Origin: Typhlomys cinereus
Lineage: Eukaryota > Chordata > Mammalia > Rodentia > Platacanthomyidae
NCBI GenBank assembly: GCA_023101885.1
Contig: JALPQD010000359.1
Span: 372,001-436,000 of the forward strand
Direction of reading: 5' to 3'
DNA: 64,000 nt
In this document: positions 1 through 10,199 of the stretch, in pieces
Numbering within the stretch: the first letter of the stretch is position 1
Layout of the letters: each line of letters opens with the position of its first letter
Notes under the pieces: generated by a model
Databases searched by the model: none
What the model was told of the DNA's origin: nothing
What the model saw: the letters and a program-made list of their open reading frames with translations, nothing else
Made by a program: the position numbers and the translations under genes

Positions 1-1205
1 AAGAATGAATTATGTTTATCACTAAACCTCAGGCATCAAAATGATTGTTCATTAGCATGTGCTGTATATAAAACTCATTATCTCATTTCCTCAATCAGTA
101 ATTAGTTCTTGAGTCCTTATCCTACTTACACTGAGTCTGGCACTATCCAAAGCACTGGTGACACAGAAGTGAAGACACTGCATAATTCTTTGACCTAACA
201 ACATGAGAAAGCAGCACCAGAAAAAACTAATCAAGTGCTCTGAGGAGACCCCCAGAAAGTTATCACAGAAGAGATGGCTGGCAGATGGCTGGCAGATGCA
301 TTTGACAGGGATCTAGAGACCATGCTAATATCACATGGAAACAAAAACCTGCTGCATGTACCTAAGAAGGCAAAAGTTGATGGAGTAGATGGAATCAGAG
401 ATGGAAAATGCTGTCTGCAGTTATGTAAGGAGTTACTTATGGTAGATGCAGAAGCTCGTACTACAAGGTATGATGCATGAGAGATTTACATGTGAGATGG
501 TACAGAGTGGGGAGTGTGTTATTAGCAAATGTCCTTGGGAAAAGTTCTGGGTTCTGACATTGGCTTCATAAGTAGGAGGAGGGTTCCTTAAGGGACTGAC
601 CACTAGATTACCTTGGATTTAAAACAACTAACCTAGTCACCTAATTCTGAGACTTTAGCCAGATTGCTCCTTGTCAAAACTCAGCTTCTACAGCTATGAA
701 ATTGAGTCAGCAATAGGCTGTCTCACAAGATTGTCGTGAGAATGGAATAAAATACATGTCAATGAAGCAAACATCCCCTCAACAATCCAGAAAGTGAAAT
801 GAAACCCATTAATTATGGAAAGTTCTCCTCCTGTGCCTGGGATTCATAAAAACAAAGTCTTGGTAAATGCGCAGTGAGAAATCATCAATGTTTGTCATTA
901 TAAAGACTCTCCATTTTGTTGTCGTTCACTTATTCATGTTTAGTTTCTGGAACAACTGTACTTTTAATTCATTATGGAGCTCTGGGATTCTATTGAGGGC
1001 CCTGGTTGTCAACTTTAGTTCGCTATGTTAAAAATGATCTCAGGTAATCTGTTGCAACCTGTTCAAAGGGAGCATGTTCCTGCATGTTGTTTGAGTTTGA
1101 AGGCTGCTAGGGACAGATGCGGTGTTGCAACTAATGGCTATTTTTCAGTCATGTAGATGTTATCAATCACTGAATTTCTACAATGAGTCATTAAAATATT
1201 TTTAT
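1..1205. other. No recognisable feature
   Basis: AT-rich unique sequence. I see no gene, repeat boundary or conserved motif. Short frames here have no coding look. Confidence 0.5.
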
Positions 1206-1211
1206 AGTTTC

Positions 1212-1485
1212 TCAATTAATTGTGTATGTGTATGTGTGTGTGTGTATCATGAAGTACTGTGTTACTGGAACTCCAAGCGTGACTTCGACAATTATTCTGG
1301 ATTGCTTCTCCCTCTTTCTTTCTCTCTTTTTCACTCTTTTTTTTCTTTGCTCTGGGTTTTCTGGGCACTGCCTTTCAAGGCTGGAAGTGCAGGCTGCCAC
1401 CATTTCTGCCCAGTGTTTTTATCTGAGTGGGATCTGGGATCTGAATTCAGGTTCTTCTGCTTGGGAGGCAACATAGCAAGGTTTA
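1212..1485 (-). repeat. Old B2-like tRNA-derived SINE
   Basis: Read on the minus strand this matches the older SINE subfamily seen several times in the window: a degraded tRNA-like head near 1480, a central part containing the complement of GGATCTGAATTCAGG, a pyrimidine-rich stretch on the plus strand, and a short (TG)n block at 1220-1245 that is the 3' tail. I could not find a convincing target-site duplication. Divergence from the young copies at 38 and 59 kb is high. Confidence 0.65.
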
Positions 1486-1701
1486 TCCTACCTTTTCTAG
1501 ATCCATCTTTGATTAACTTAGCTTGCTTTTGTTTGCAGGAATTTATATTTTGTTTTTCTATAGGAAGTTCCTATGTTAAAATGGCTTCATTTCTAATTTT
1601 TCCACCATGTGGTGGTGTGACAGCAATACCTACTCATTAGCTTGAACCTCACATTTCACTATTTTTCCAGAATAAGAACATGCATTCAAATATTCTGACA
1701 G

Positions 1702-1935
1702 AGCTGGAGAGATGGCTCAGGGTTAAGACTCTGCTTCACAAGCAGAAGGTTCTGAGTTCAGATCCCAGGTCCCACTTAAAAATGCCAGGCAGAAATGGTG
1801 CTGGCCTGAACATCTGGATCTGGTGGGCAGAACCTGGGAAATCCCAGAGTGAAGTTGAAGGGAGGTAGAAGGAATCCAGGATGATTCCTGATGTCACTCT
1901 TGGTCTTCCACAGGGACTCATAGTGCCCTCTGACA

Positions 1936-1988
<53 letters not shown>

Positions 1989-2001
1989 TACAAAGTTAAA
2001 A
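1702..2001 (+). repeat. Old B2-like SINE with (AC)n tail
   Basis: The head GAGCTGGAGAGATGGCTCAG at about 1702 is a pol III A-box region, and a B-box-like GAGTTCAGATCCC follows near 1753. The body ends in a pure (AC)n run and a short A-rich stretch. Flanks aaatattctgaca (about 1688) and aaatactctggca (2002-2014) look like a decayed target-site duplication with two mismatches. This is the older subfamily, with few CpGs left. Confidence 0.8.
1937..1986. repeat. (AC)25 microsatellite in SINE tail
   Basis: Uninterrupted AC dinucleotide run of about 50 bp forming the 3' tail of the SINE just upstream. It is likely length-polymorphic. Confidence 0.95.
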
Positions 2002-2014
2002 AAATACTCTGGCA

Positions 2015-2635
2015 ATGAAAGGCAGCAACTGTGAGCAGCAGCTCCTTCAGCCACACAATCATGATGAAAAAACCAAGACTTTGCAGTGATGCTTCTAAAC
2101 TGTGATACTCAATTACATGCATTTTTTTCTTACAATGCTTTCAGTATGTTTATTAGCCTATTACTAGCCAACAAATTTGTATAAATCATATACTGAGACA
2201 TTTAAGCAACATAGAATAAATAACAAAGAATAAAAGCAATTCCCACTTCCTAGAATGGACTTATTTAATTTTATGATTATTATTTACACTCTTCCTTTTT
2301 AAATAGAGTGCTGTTAGTCAAATCTCTTTTCACAAGCCTCAATGAATTTACATATGCCAAAATCCTTTTTTAATATTTTTGCACATATGTTTATGTAATC
2401 ATTCCAATATTTAGTATTGGTTTGTAAATTTTAAATTTATAAAATTTTACTTCTTTTTCATCATGTGTTTGAGATCTCTGAGATTAGTGTGGTTCTAGCT
2501 CTGGTCTTGTGAATCTTGTGTCTTACTCGGTAAAGGAAACCCATCATACGCTGCTCACATCCGGAGACCTGCCCAGTTACTAAGTTTAGACCCATGTTTG
2601 ACAAATTGGTTTTTGTGGAAGGTTAGAAAACATCT
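2015..2635. other. No recognisable feature
   Basis: AT-rich unique sequence between a SINE and an LTR fragment. Nothing further seen. Confidence 0.5.
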
Positions 2636-2639
2636 GTAT

Positions 2640-2920
2640 CAATTACTTTTCTCACTGTCATGACTAAATACCTGACAAAAATCATCTTAAGGAAGTTTGT
2701 TTTGGCTTACAGTTGGCTGGCCATCACGGAGTGGAAAGACTGGAGATGTGAGTGTGATGTGACTGGTTTGAGCCATTTAGCAGAGGCAGGGGGATGGGAG
2801 GGGTGGGGGAAATGCCAATGTTCAGCTTGTTTTCTCCTTTTTATTCAGTCCAGCACCCCAGGCTATGGAGTTATGCTGCCCATGTTAACTTTTTCAGTTA
2901 AACCTTTCTAGAAAGACTGA
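2640..2920 (-). mobile_element. MaLR-type LTR fragment
   Basis: The plus strand shows features that recur in four places in this window: a start like 'ctcactgtcatgactaaatacctgac', then 'cttaaggaag..tttgttttggctta', then 'ctcctttttattcagtcca'. This is the reverse orientation of a rodent MaLR (ERV-L-related) LTR as I know the family. Ends are not sharp, so no target-site duplication is called. Confidence 0.55.
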
Positions 2921-3159
2921 GTTGTGTTTTGGGGAGAATTCTAAGTCCCTATAGCAATCAATGAAGGTCATGATGCCCAACATCTTGAATTTCTGTGTCT
3001 CCACTGTCAATTCTGAAGCCATATGATAATGAGAAAAGCTAAGCTGGGTGGGAAGTCAGGAAAATGTGAATAAATTAAACTCATATCAGGCAAGTCACAA
3101 TCAGAGTCAGACTGTGTTTGAGGAAGCACGTCCACAACAGGTATAGTGACTTTCCAGTG

Positions 3160-4515
3160 TTGTACCATTGTCATGGTTAGGCACAGGTGTCAACTTCACT
3201 GTGGAGGGTTTGAGCTCTGGGCACATTTGTAGAAAATTAGTGGCTGAGTTAGGCCTGGAGCAAACCTGCAGATGATGAATAAAATGATGAAAAAAAACCT
3301 GAACTGATGAATAAAATACTGAGAGCCAGTTGAGGAAGTTGGCATCCTTTTGTACACACTCTCTCAGCCCTTACGTAGAGATGGTGTGGCCAGTTCCCTT
3401 GGCCTTGGTGTTGGCGTGACCTGTCAAGCTGGACTGAGAACTGTAACCAGATAATCTTAAGAGACAATAAACTCCTTGTTCCCTTAAGCCATCTGATGGT
3501 CATTTATCAGCAACCATGCAGGCGAACTGCAGCAACCATTCATGTAAAAACAGCAAAGTTGCCTTACTGTGAATAATGCCCAAGGCTGGCGTTCATGAAA
3601 GCAAACAATGCAGCACCTGTAGACCTTGGCTTGTGTCTGCACCTATAATCGCTTCACAAAAGAAATGAAGTCAGCAGGCCTGGCTCAGACTGATTAATTT
3701 TGAATTGAGCTTCAGCTAGCAACAGATGCCCCACCCCACCTAGCCATCTGATTGTTTTTTAAAACTAAGGGACACCATCAAATCATACCCAAATTAATCA
3801 CACTAGCTAAATATCTTTTATCTGTTGCTTTCATGTGCAGGTGTCCAAGGCAGAACTCTGTACACTGGTTCCATTTCTGAGTGCTCTGGGACTCATGAGT
3901 CATTAATTTACTTTATCTGAAACTTGAGTTTGAACACTGGTTTACATGACTGGTTCACAGTTATCCTTAGTTCCCTAATCCAAATCTCAAAATTAAACAA
4001 TTGCATGGCAGAAAATACAGAAAGATGTCTAGTTCTTTATTGTGTTTATCATTATTTGAAAGATGGAGTGAAGGTAATAAATTCTCTTAGAACCCATTCA
4101 TCAAAATAATGAAAATTGCTACTCTGATTTCAGGATGGCTGGTGACAGAGAGTGTTAATCCATCATTTCTTCCATTTACTTGAATGGTGAACCAATCTAC
4201 AGAACCTCTTTCCATTGGGTAACCTGTGTCCATTATTCTAGTAAGAAGCACAGTCTTTCAGGTCAAAGCTCACCGGTCATCAGAAGCCATCTTTATCCTA
4301 GTTACTTACAGTGGAACTATGTCCTACATTTATCCTACAGTTAATGAATATGACATTTCTATTTCAACAAATATTTGTGCTGAAGACAGAAAATCAACTC
4401 TGTCAGCTTCAACACTAGGGTTCCAACCCAGGCTTACAGTTTTCTTTAGTGAACGCCAGCCTCAGGCGTTACTCACAGTAAGGCAACTTTGCTATTGTTA
4501 CATGAATAGTACATG
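3160..4515. repeat. Interrupted inverted repeat, arms ~70 bp
   Basis: The left arm (3540-3605, plus 3160-3168 once the solo LTR is removed) and the right arm (4438-4515) are reverse complements with about 88% identity over some 60 aligned bases, and most mismatches are transitions. The intervening ~0.83 kb is unique AT-rich DNA without a recognisable frame. The arrangement resembles long terminal inverted repeats of a DNA transposon or a local inverted duplication. I do not recognise the family, and no certain target duplication is visible (GTGTT occurs at 3157 and 4516 but is short). Confidence 0.6.
3169..3534 (+). mobile_element. Solo LTR, 366 bp, TSD ACCAT
   Basis: The element begins TGTCATGGTTAG and ends GCAGCA, giving the TG...CA termini of an LTR. 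It carries AATAAA near 3465 as a likely polyadenylation signal, which sets the plus orientation. It is flanked by a perfect 5-bp direct repeat ACCAT (3164-3168 and 3535-3539). A 5-bp duplication fits ERV-L/MaLR. No internal retroviral sequence is attached, so it is a solo LTR left by recombination. It sits inside one arm of the inverted repeat described separately. Confidence 0.75.
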
Positions 4516-4688
4516 GTGTTAGAGTAAATAAATCCACATTTCATTTTGATTTTAAACTTTGAAACTAATACAGCTCCTAAGATTAAAAGGCATATAAATA
4601 ATTTTAAATTTTAAACTAATTTCAAATTTATTCGAATTTTTCCATGGTGTTTTGAAATTTACAAAATAAATAAAACCAGTATTCTTAC

Positions 4689-5252
4689 TGTTATTGGATC
4701 CAGAAGTCCACCCAATGAAGCACAGACAATGAGCTTGACTGAAAAGGATGTTTACTGAAAGTGGGTCGAATAGAACTGAAGCCTCAAGATTCCATCTAAG
4801 TTTATGACCTTAATGACCTTAATGGAGCCTTAGGACTCCAGGACTCCATCAAAGTTTGGGACCTCTTGATGGAGCCCCGAGTAAGGGCAGGGGGTAGTTC
4901 TTATAGCAGTTAATTAGTTGGTATGTTCCATCCAGCTAGTGACTCAGATTGGCATTTTCAGATACTGGTTGCAGCTGGAATTCTGGTAGGGGTGAGGGGA
5001 GGGGTGGAAACCTTGAGTGGTGGTCCTGCTGATCCAAGGCTGTAACTATGAAACCAAGTGGTCAACAGCTAGTGAAAGCAAGTTTTGTCTATCTTCATGT
5101 GTATGCAGTGTCTATCTTTATGCATAAGCAGAAGCTAAGGAGCAGTTAGTCTAAAGTCAGATGTTTTCCATAGCATATTTTCTATAACACACTGTACACA
5201 GTTTCATCACAGTAAACAAAGAGTTGGGTTTTCCTTTTTCTAGACCACCACA
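4689..5252 (-). mobile_element. Solo LTR, 564 bp, TSD CTTAC
   Basis: Sequence from TGTTATTGG to CCACCACA has TG...CA ends and is flanked by a perfect 5-bp direct repeat CTTAC (4684-4688 and 5253-5257). On the minus strand it starts TGTGGTGGTC. An AGTAAA near the far end is followed by GT-rich DNA, which suggests that strand is the transcribed one. The LTR family is not identified and no internal region is present. Confidence 0.65.
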
Positions 5253-5519
5253 CTTACTACATGTTAAATAAAATTTAATTGCTAAAACATTCAATGTAAG
5301 TTAAGTGACATGTTAAAGGAAAGCACTGTCATGTGTTATGTATCAGATTTCATCTACTTATATAATTAATAAATTCATGATAATATATATATTTCTTACA
5401 AATAGGTTTAGTCACTAGTATTCTAATTTACAGAGGACTGAGGTCATATTTTACTTAATTTAGTGTCAACCATTATTACTTTAGAAGTGGTTTAGAAATT
5501 ATGGTATAATTCAGAACAT

Positions 5520-6092
5520 CAGAGACTCTACATCAACCACCTGGAACTAGGCCAGCCTAATCTCTCCCCATCCTGCAGCTCAGGGAAATTTGCGGAGGAG
5601 GGAACGGTAAGATTGTAAGAGCCTAAAGATGGGGAGGAGCAACGATATGCAAGATACTACACACAAGTTAGGGCCAGAGCAATCATATTAGGACTTTGCA
5701 TAACCTGAGCAATGACCAATACCTTATTGACTCCTCAAAGTCTAGCATGGACTAAAGGCACTAGGATCCTTAGAAGCTAGGGATTAACAGCCACGATAGT
5801 GTTCCTATACTTAAGGGAACACAAGAAGGAGTTCTAGGAAATGCCACTGAGTCTTTACGCCTCATCAGAGAGGAAGACCCAGAGGAAAGTTTGGCATGCA
5901 CATTAAAGGATGATCCAGGGATTGCGGGGGAAGAGGCACTGGGAGATAGAGAGGGAAGGGGGGAAAGGAAGGGGAAAAGGGGGGAGGGAGCAAGGGAGTC
6001 CAGGAAAGAGTGGAGGGAGGGAGGGGACTGGGGTACCTACTAAGTTTGTATGAGCAGAAATAAATAAATAAATAAAATAAACAAACAAAAAA
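5520..6092 (+). mobile_element. LINE-1 3' UTR fragment with purine tract
   Basis: The stretch 'cagctcagggaaatttgcgg..gattgtaagagcc' matches my memory of rodent L1 3' UTRs. It is followed at 5936-6030 by a G-rich polypurine tract, a hallmark of L1 3' ends, and terminates in (AATA)n. The last ~230 bp resemble the copy at about 53.6 kb. No ORF2 is present, so the copy is 5'-truncated. Confidence 0.7.
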
Positions 6093-7600
6093 ATGAAATT
6101 GTTATGGTAGACCTAAAGCATACAACATCCATTGGTTCTTGATTGTAACTGCAAATATATAGTTATCTTAAGATAACAGGCCTTAGAAGATCACTATAGT
6201 AACTGCAAAGATGAAATCATTGTTCAAAGTCTGCTCATGAGTCAATTTTTGTCTCAGCTGATATATTTTCACTGCTGGAAGACACTGAATATTTCAGCTG
6301 GTTGACTGTCATTAAAATCAACAGTGCTTAACAGTACTGTATATATGGTGATGACTGCTGAGGTGTGGCTAAAGGACATTTCTCTCAAAGTCACATTCAA
6401 GTTGCCTATCTGTGGAGACACTCCTCTGGTTACATTAACTTTGTGGTTATATAATTTATTAGTATATCATATAGAATATGTGAGCTGACAGCAAGGAAGT
6501 TACCAACATGAGCTGTTCTGAGTTATTTTGTATGATAGCGTGTAGACTCTCTTAGAATTTAAATGCATGTCATAGCTTGAAGGTGTGGTTTCAATATATA
6601 CATATATGTAAAAACAACTATTGGTGATTTAATGTTCGTAGCAATTTACTAGCTTGCCACATATGAGATTTCATAATAGCTGTGACAGGCATTTAATTTG
6701 CATAAAGATTTTTGTGGAAAGAGCTTGAAAACTGGAAAGCAAATGTCTGTTTTCTATAAGATTTTGCTGTGATCTGGGTATGTGGGTTTCCAAAGTCATT
6801 CAGGGCCAAAACACAAGCAATTTGTGAAGTCACAGATTCCCAAATTTGAAATTCCCTTGTACCATCTTTTTTTTAAATATGTGAACCTAAGCAAAATATT
6901 CACCCTTATGTCTCAGTGTTTGTTTCTGCTTTGTTAAAGTTAAATTAATTGCCATTTGTGCAATGTGTAGAGTATGTCTATATGTCCTGTCTAATCACAT
7001 ACTAGTGCTATTTGACTGTCTTTTGATGTAATGTATATGGGATATTTCCTGTGGGGATCCTGTTACTTTAAGGCTGTTATCTTTGTTTTCAATGTATTTC
7101 TCACTTATTAAACTTGGTTTGATAAAACTATCTATAAGTAGAATTTTAATAACACTGCATTGCAACACTGACATTCATTTCTGTTATTTTTTAAAGTCAA
7201 ATAATACTTGTTTTGAAAAACTGCAAAAGGTTTATTCATCTCATGGTTTCATGACATGGCTGTTTCAGAATTGTTTCTGAGTAGTATCAACATTTCATTT
7301 ACTTCCTGAGGTGTTAATTTATTTTGTTTTTCAATTATGACTTCATCACTGTGCTACTGGATAGAACAGACTCTTTGGAAAGCCAAATCTGATGATTGAT
7401 TTTTTTCCCTATGTACCATCAGTGAAAATATTCCACTGTTTATCAGATTTCTTTAGTAACAGGTTGCTACATGAGTTGTCACATATCTCTAACTGCTAAA
7501 CAACTCACTGTTTTAATTATGCCTGAAACCTGGTAAATGGAAATATTTCATGGTTTAAAAATAGGGCAGAAAGCACTGTAGCATTGTCAGAGTAGCTTGA
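6093..7600. other. No recognisable feature
   Basis: AT-rich unique sequence of 1.5 kb. Short frames on both strands show no protein-like composition. No tRNA, repeat boundary or GC-rich promoter is seen. Confidence 0.5.
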
Positions 7601-7622
7601 TGGTAGAGGAAAAGATCAGTTT

Positions 7623-8090
7623 GTTTTATTGAAAAGTCAGGGCAGGCTCACCAGGGCTCCAGAGGCCAGTGGAAATGGAATTGACTTTAACTGATGGGAG
7701 AAAACCCAAATAAGCCAGTGGGTTCCTTATCAGGAAAGAATGACGATGGCAACAGAGGCTCATTTGACTGCCAAGAGGCCGGAGTCCAAGAGGACCAGCA
7801 AGCACAGCAGATGGTGTCCCAGCATGTGGGCGGCCGTGGTGTACACCGAGTCTAGAGGCCGGTGATATCTGGACAGATAGCAAGAGAAGGTGGGGCGCAG
7901 GATTGAAAACTGGACAGATGAAAACAGAGACCCATCTCGGATGGAGCAGTGCACTGTCCGGGGCATGAGAACAGTGGTTCCTCTCAGGGGGTCACTGGCT
8001 AAAGACACACTAGGAGCTCAGGTTCCAGGAATTGTGTCGATTGGGGGGTTGTTGTGGCAAAGAGCCAGGCATATGGCATGTCTTCAGAGA
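7623..8090 (-). pseudogene. Unidentified GC-richer transcript-like block
   Basis: A block clearly richer in GC and CpG than its flanks. On the minus strand it contains an open stretch of about 80 codons (8008 to 7760, no ATG at its beginning; first internal Met codon near 7969) and ends with AATAAA at 7625-7630 (complement of tttatt), as a mature mRNA 3' end would. A second overlapping minus-strand frame runs 7883-7626. I do not recognise either peptide. No A-tract follows the polyadenylation signal, so a processed pseudogene that lost its tail, a terminal exon or 3' UTR of an unseen gene, or chance remain possible. Confidence 0.3.
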
Positions 8091-8129
8091 TACTGATTTT
8101 TATATTCTTCATGTGACTTCTCTTTCAAA

Positions 8130-8375
8130 AAATTATAGAACTCTAAAACCTTTACCTCACAAGCAAAAGGACCTGAGTTTGGATCCCCAGATTACACAAA
8201 AAAAATTCCAGGCGGTGGCCTGCAATTCTGATCCTGGAAGTCAGAGCCTAGAAAACTCCAGCGCAAAGCAATGAAGAGGTAGAGTCATCCAGAATGATTC
8301 CCAAAGTCACACATTTGCTTCCACATGCATCCACACTCAGGTGCCCTCTGGCATACACACACACACACACACTAC
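8130..8375 (+). repeat. Old ID/B2-like SINE relic
   Basis: Contains 'cctcacaagcaaaaggacc' followed by 'tgagtttggatcccc', a recognisable tRNA-like B-box half. A diverged body and a (CA) run at 8355-8373 complete it. The A-box end is nearly lost. It resembles the relic at 56.0 kb. Confidence 0.6.
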
Positions 8376-8599
8376 ATTATTATGAAATTTTGAAGCTTCA
8401 TCATTGTTTTTCCAAGGTATTATTTTCTTTTTTCTGTACCTCAAGGACTATTTTAATGAGGAAAAATTATTTGTTTTTTGATTGGCTTCCTTTACAATGG
8501 AGAATGTAGTCTAGTGAATCTTAGCATTCACTTAGCAAATGGCAATTAATTTAAGTAATTAATTAGGATAAGATAAGCTTGGGACTTATTAAATCTAAT

Positions 8600-8690
8600 G
8601 TTTCAGATCCTGACCTATGTGGCTTTGGAACAAATTACTTACCATATGGGGCTTTAGTTTCTCGGTTTCCATCTCCTTTATAGAATACTG
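8600..8690 (+). repeat. Possible MIR fragment
   Basis: The pattern 'gtggctttggaacaaattacttacc..tttagtttctcggtttcc' follows the MIR core as I know it (a stretch resembling 'gaccttgggcaagttacttaacc..cagtttcc'). Short and diverged. Confidence 0.4.
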
Positions 8691-8699
8691 TGTTTCTGC

Positions 8700-9470
8700 T
8701 GCATCTTTCGGGATCACAGTGAATAACCGAAATTTCTTTTTTTAATTGGAAATCTTTTAAAAATCATTTTAATATGCTCCATACTCTTACCTGTGTACAC
8801 AATGTGTACATAATTGTATCAGTCAAAGCTCTACCAGACAGACTAAGGGGAAATAGAATTACTAGAAGATATATATTTAAAAAAAAACTATAAGAAAACA
8901 TCATAGGTGGTTTTGGCAGCTGGCAGGAGAGCAAACTGGTAATTCTGGGGCAGTGCTTGAAATTTCTGCTCACAGATAGCAATTCATGTCAGTGAAAACC
9001 CATTTTGTTGTTCAAGTCTTTCAAATGTTTTGATCTGGGCTGTTCTGATTACTGAGGATAAAGTTCTTTACTTAGGGACATCAAATTGCAGATGATAGAA
9101 ACATTTCCAAAGCTCCATATGCAATACCTAGTATTTGGTAACTAAGGACAATAGCTGGAACACAAAACTGATTATTACATCAAAGTCCGGCCCTCTTTAA
9201 TGTTACATCTCTGGATCATTTCTTAAACTATCTTTCAACTCAAGAACAATGGAATCATCGTTGTTCCTTGTGACATGATATAATACTCTTAAAGTGGGCT
9301 TTTCAGACAAAAACATGCTAACTATTTCTCCAGAGGAGAATGGCAACACTGGGTAATAATCACTATTCCCTTCCATGTAATACACATGATTTAAGCTAGC
9401 TATTTGCAACACATCTTAATTGTTATTTAAAAAAGCACTTAAAAGAAGGATGAAAGCAAAAACAGCACAT
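8700..9470. other. No recognisable feature
   Basis: AT-rich unique DNA. Nothing I can name. Confidence 0.45.
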
Positions 9471-9479
9471 GCACATACA

Positions 9480-9618
9480 TAAGAGTCAAAGAAATATAAT
9501 TTGTGAGATGGATTGACAAAGGGAAGGGAGGGAGATGGGTGGAAGGTGGGATGGAGGGAAGGCAGGGATAAGTACTCATATGCTTATAAAACTAGAAAAA
9601 TAAAGTAATTTAAAAAAG
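9480..9618 (+). mobile_element. LINE-1-like 3' end fragment
   Basis: The polypurine stretch 'gggaagggagggagatgggtgg' is followed by 'gtactcatatgcttataaaactagaaaaataaagtaa'. This is the same order of purine tract, short spacer and A-rich end as the L1 tails at 6.0 and 53.7 kb, but more diverged. Confidence 0.45.
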
Positions 9619-9844
9619 AAATAATTTACAGTACTTATTTCTAGAGCTGGTCACATGGTCAAGGCTTGGTACTTTTTCATAATGCTAACCATTTTATGTT
9701 CCTATTGCTCTCAAGCAGGCATACCTATTTGGCATGGTTCTTTGCTTGGTATTTTGATCCAAACCTTCATTCTTAAAAGATTTGGGCCATTTGATTATGT
9801 GATTCATCATAGAATATGGTAATATAAACATGTCATGTAAGTTT

Positions 9845-10190
9845 ATTTTCTGTTGCTAATAACACTCTACCAACCACTGGGATTGGTATAAGTTAAACAT
9901 GTTTATTTGGCTGATAGTTCTGGATCAAGGTCAGGGGCATTAATCTGGTGATATCCTTCTTGCAGGTGAGTGCTGAGGTGATTCAGGGAATGACATGACA
10001 AAAGACACATAGAGCTCCTGTGTGTATGAGGGTCCTCTGACCTCTTTTTCATCTACTAAAGCCACCAGAATTCATCATGGGACCTCCATCGTAATGATTT
10101 TATTTAATTCTAACCACCTTTCTACTTCAAGCATCATAAATATTAAATTTCATCTATCTTAATATCTAATAATGGGAATTATCTTCCAAT
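9845..10190 (-). mobile_element. MaLR/ERV-L-type LTR relic
   Basis: The plus strand reads 'ttctgttgctaataacactc..acatgtttatttggctgatagttctgg' and later 'cttctacttcaagc'-like segments, the order of a reversed MaLR-type LTR. It abuts the ERV-L pol relic that starts at about 10.2 kb and has the same orientation, so it could be that relic's own 3' LTR. Confidence 0.4.
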
Positions 10191-10199
10191 ATGAATTTC

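Noticed and set aside
1122..1640. 172-codon plus-strand open frame
   Set aside because: It crosses an old SINE and a TG repeat and shows low-complexity runs; not a gene.
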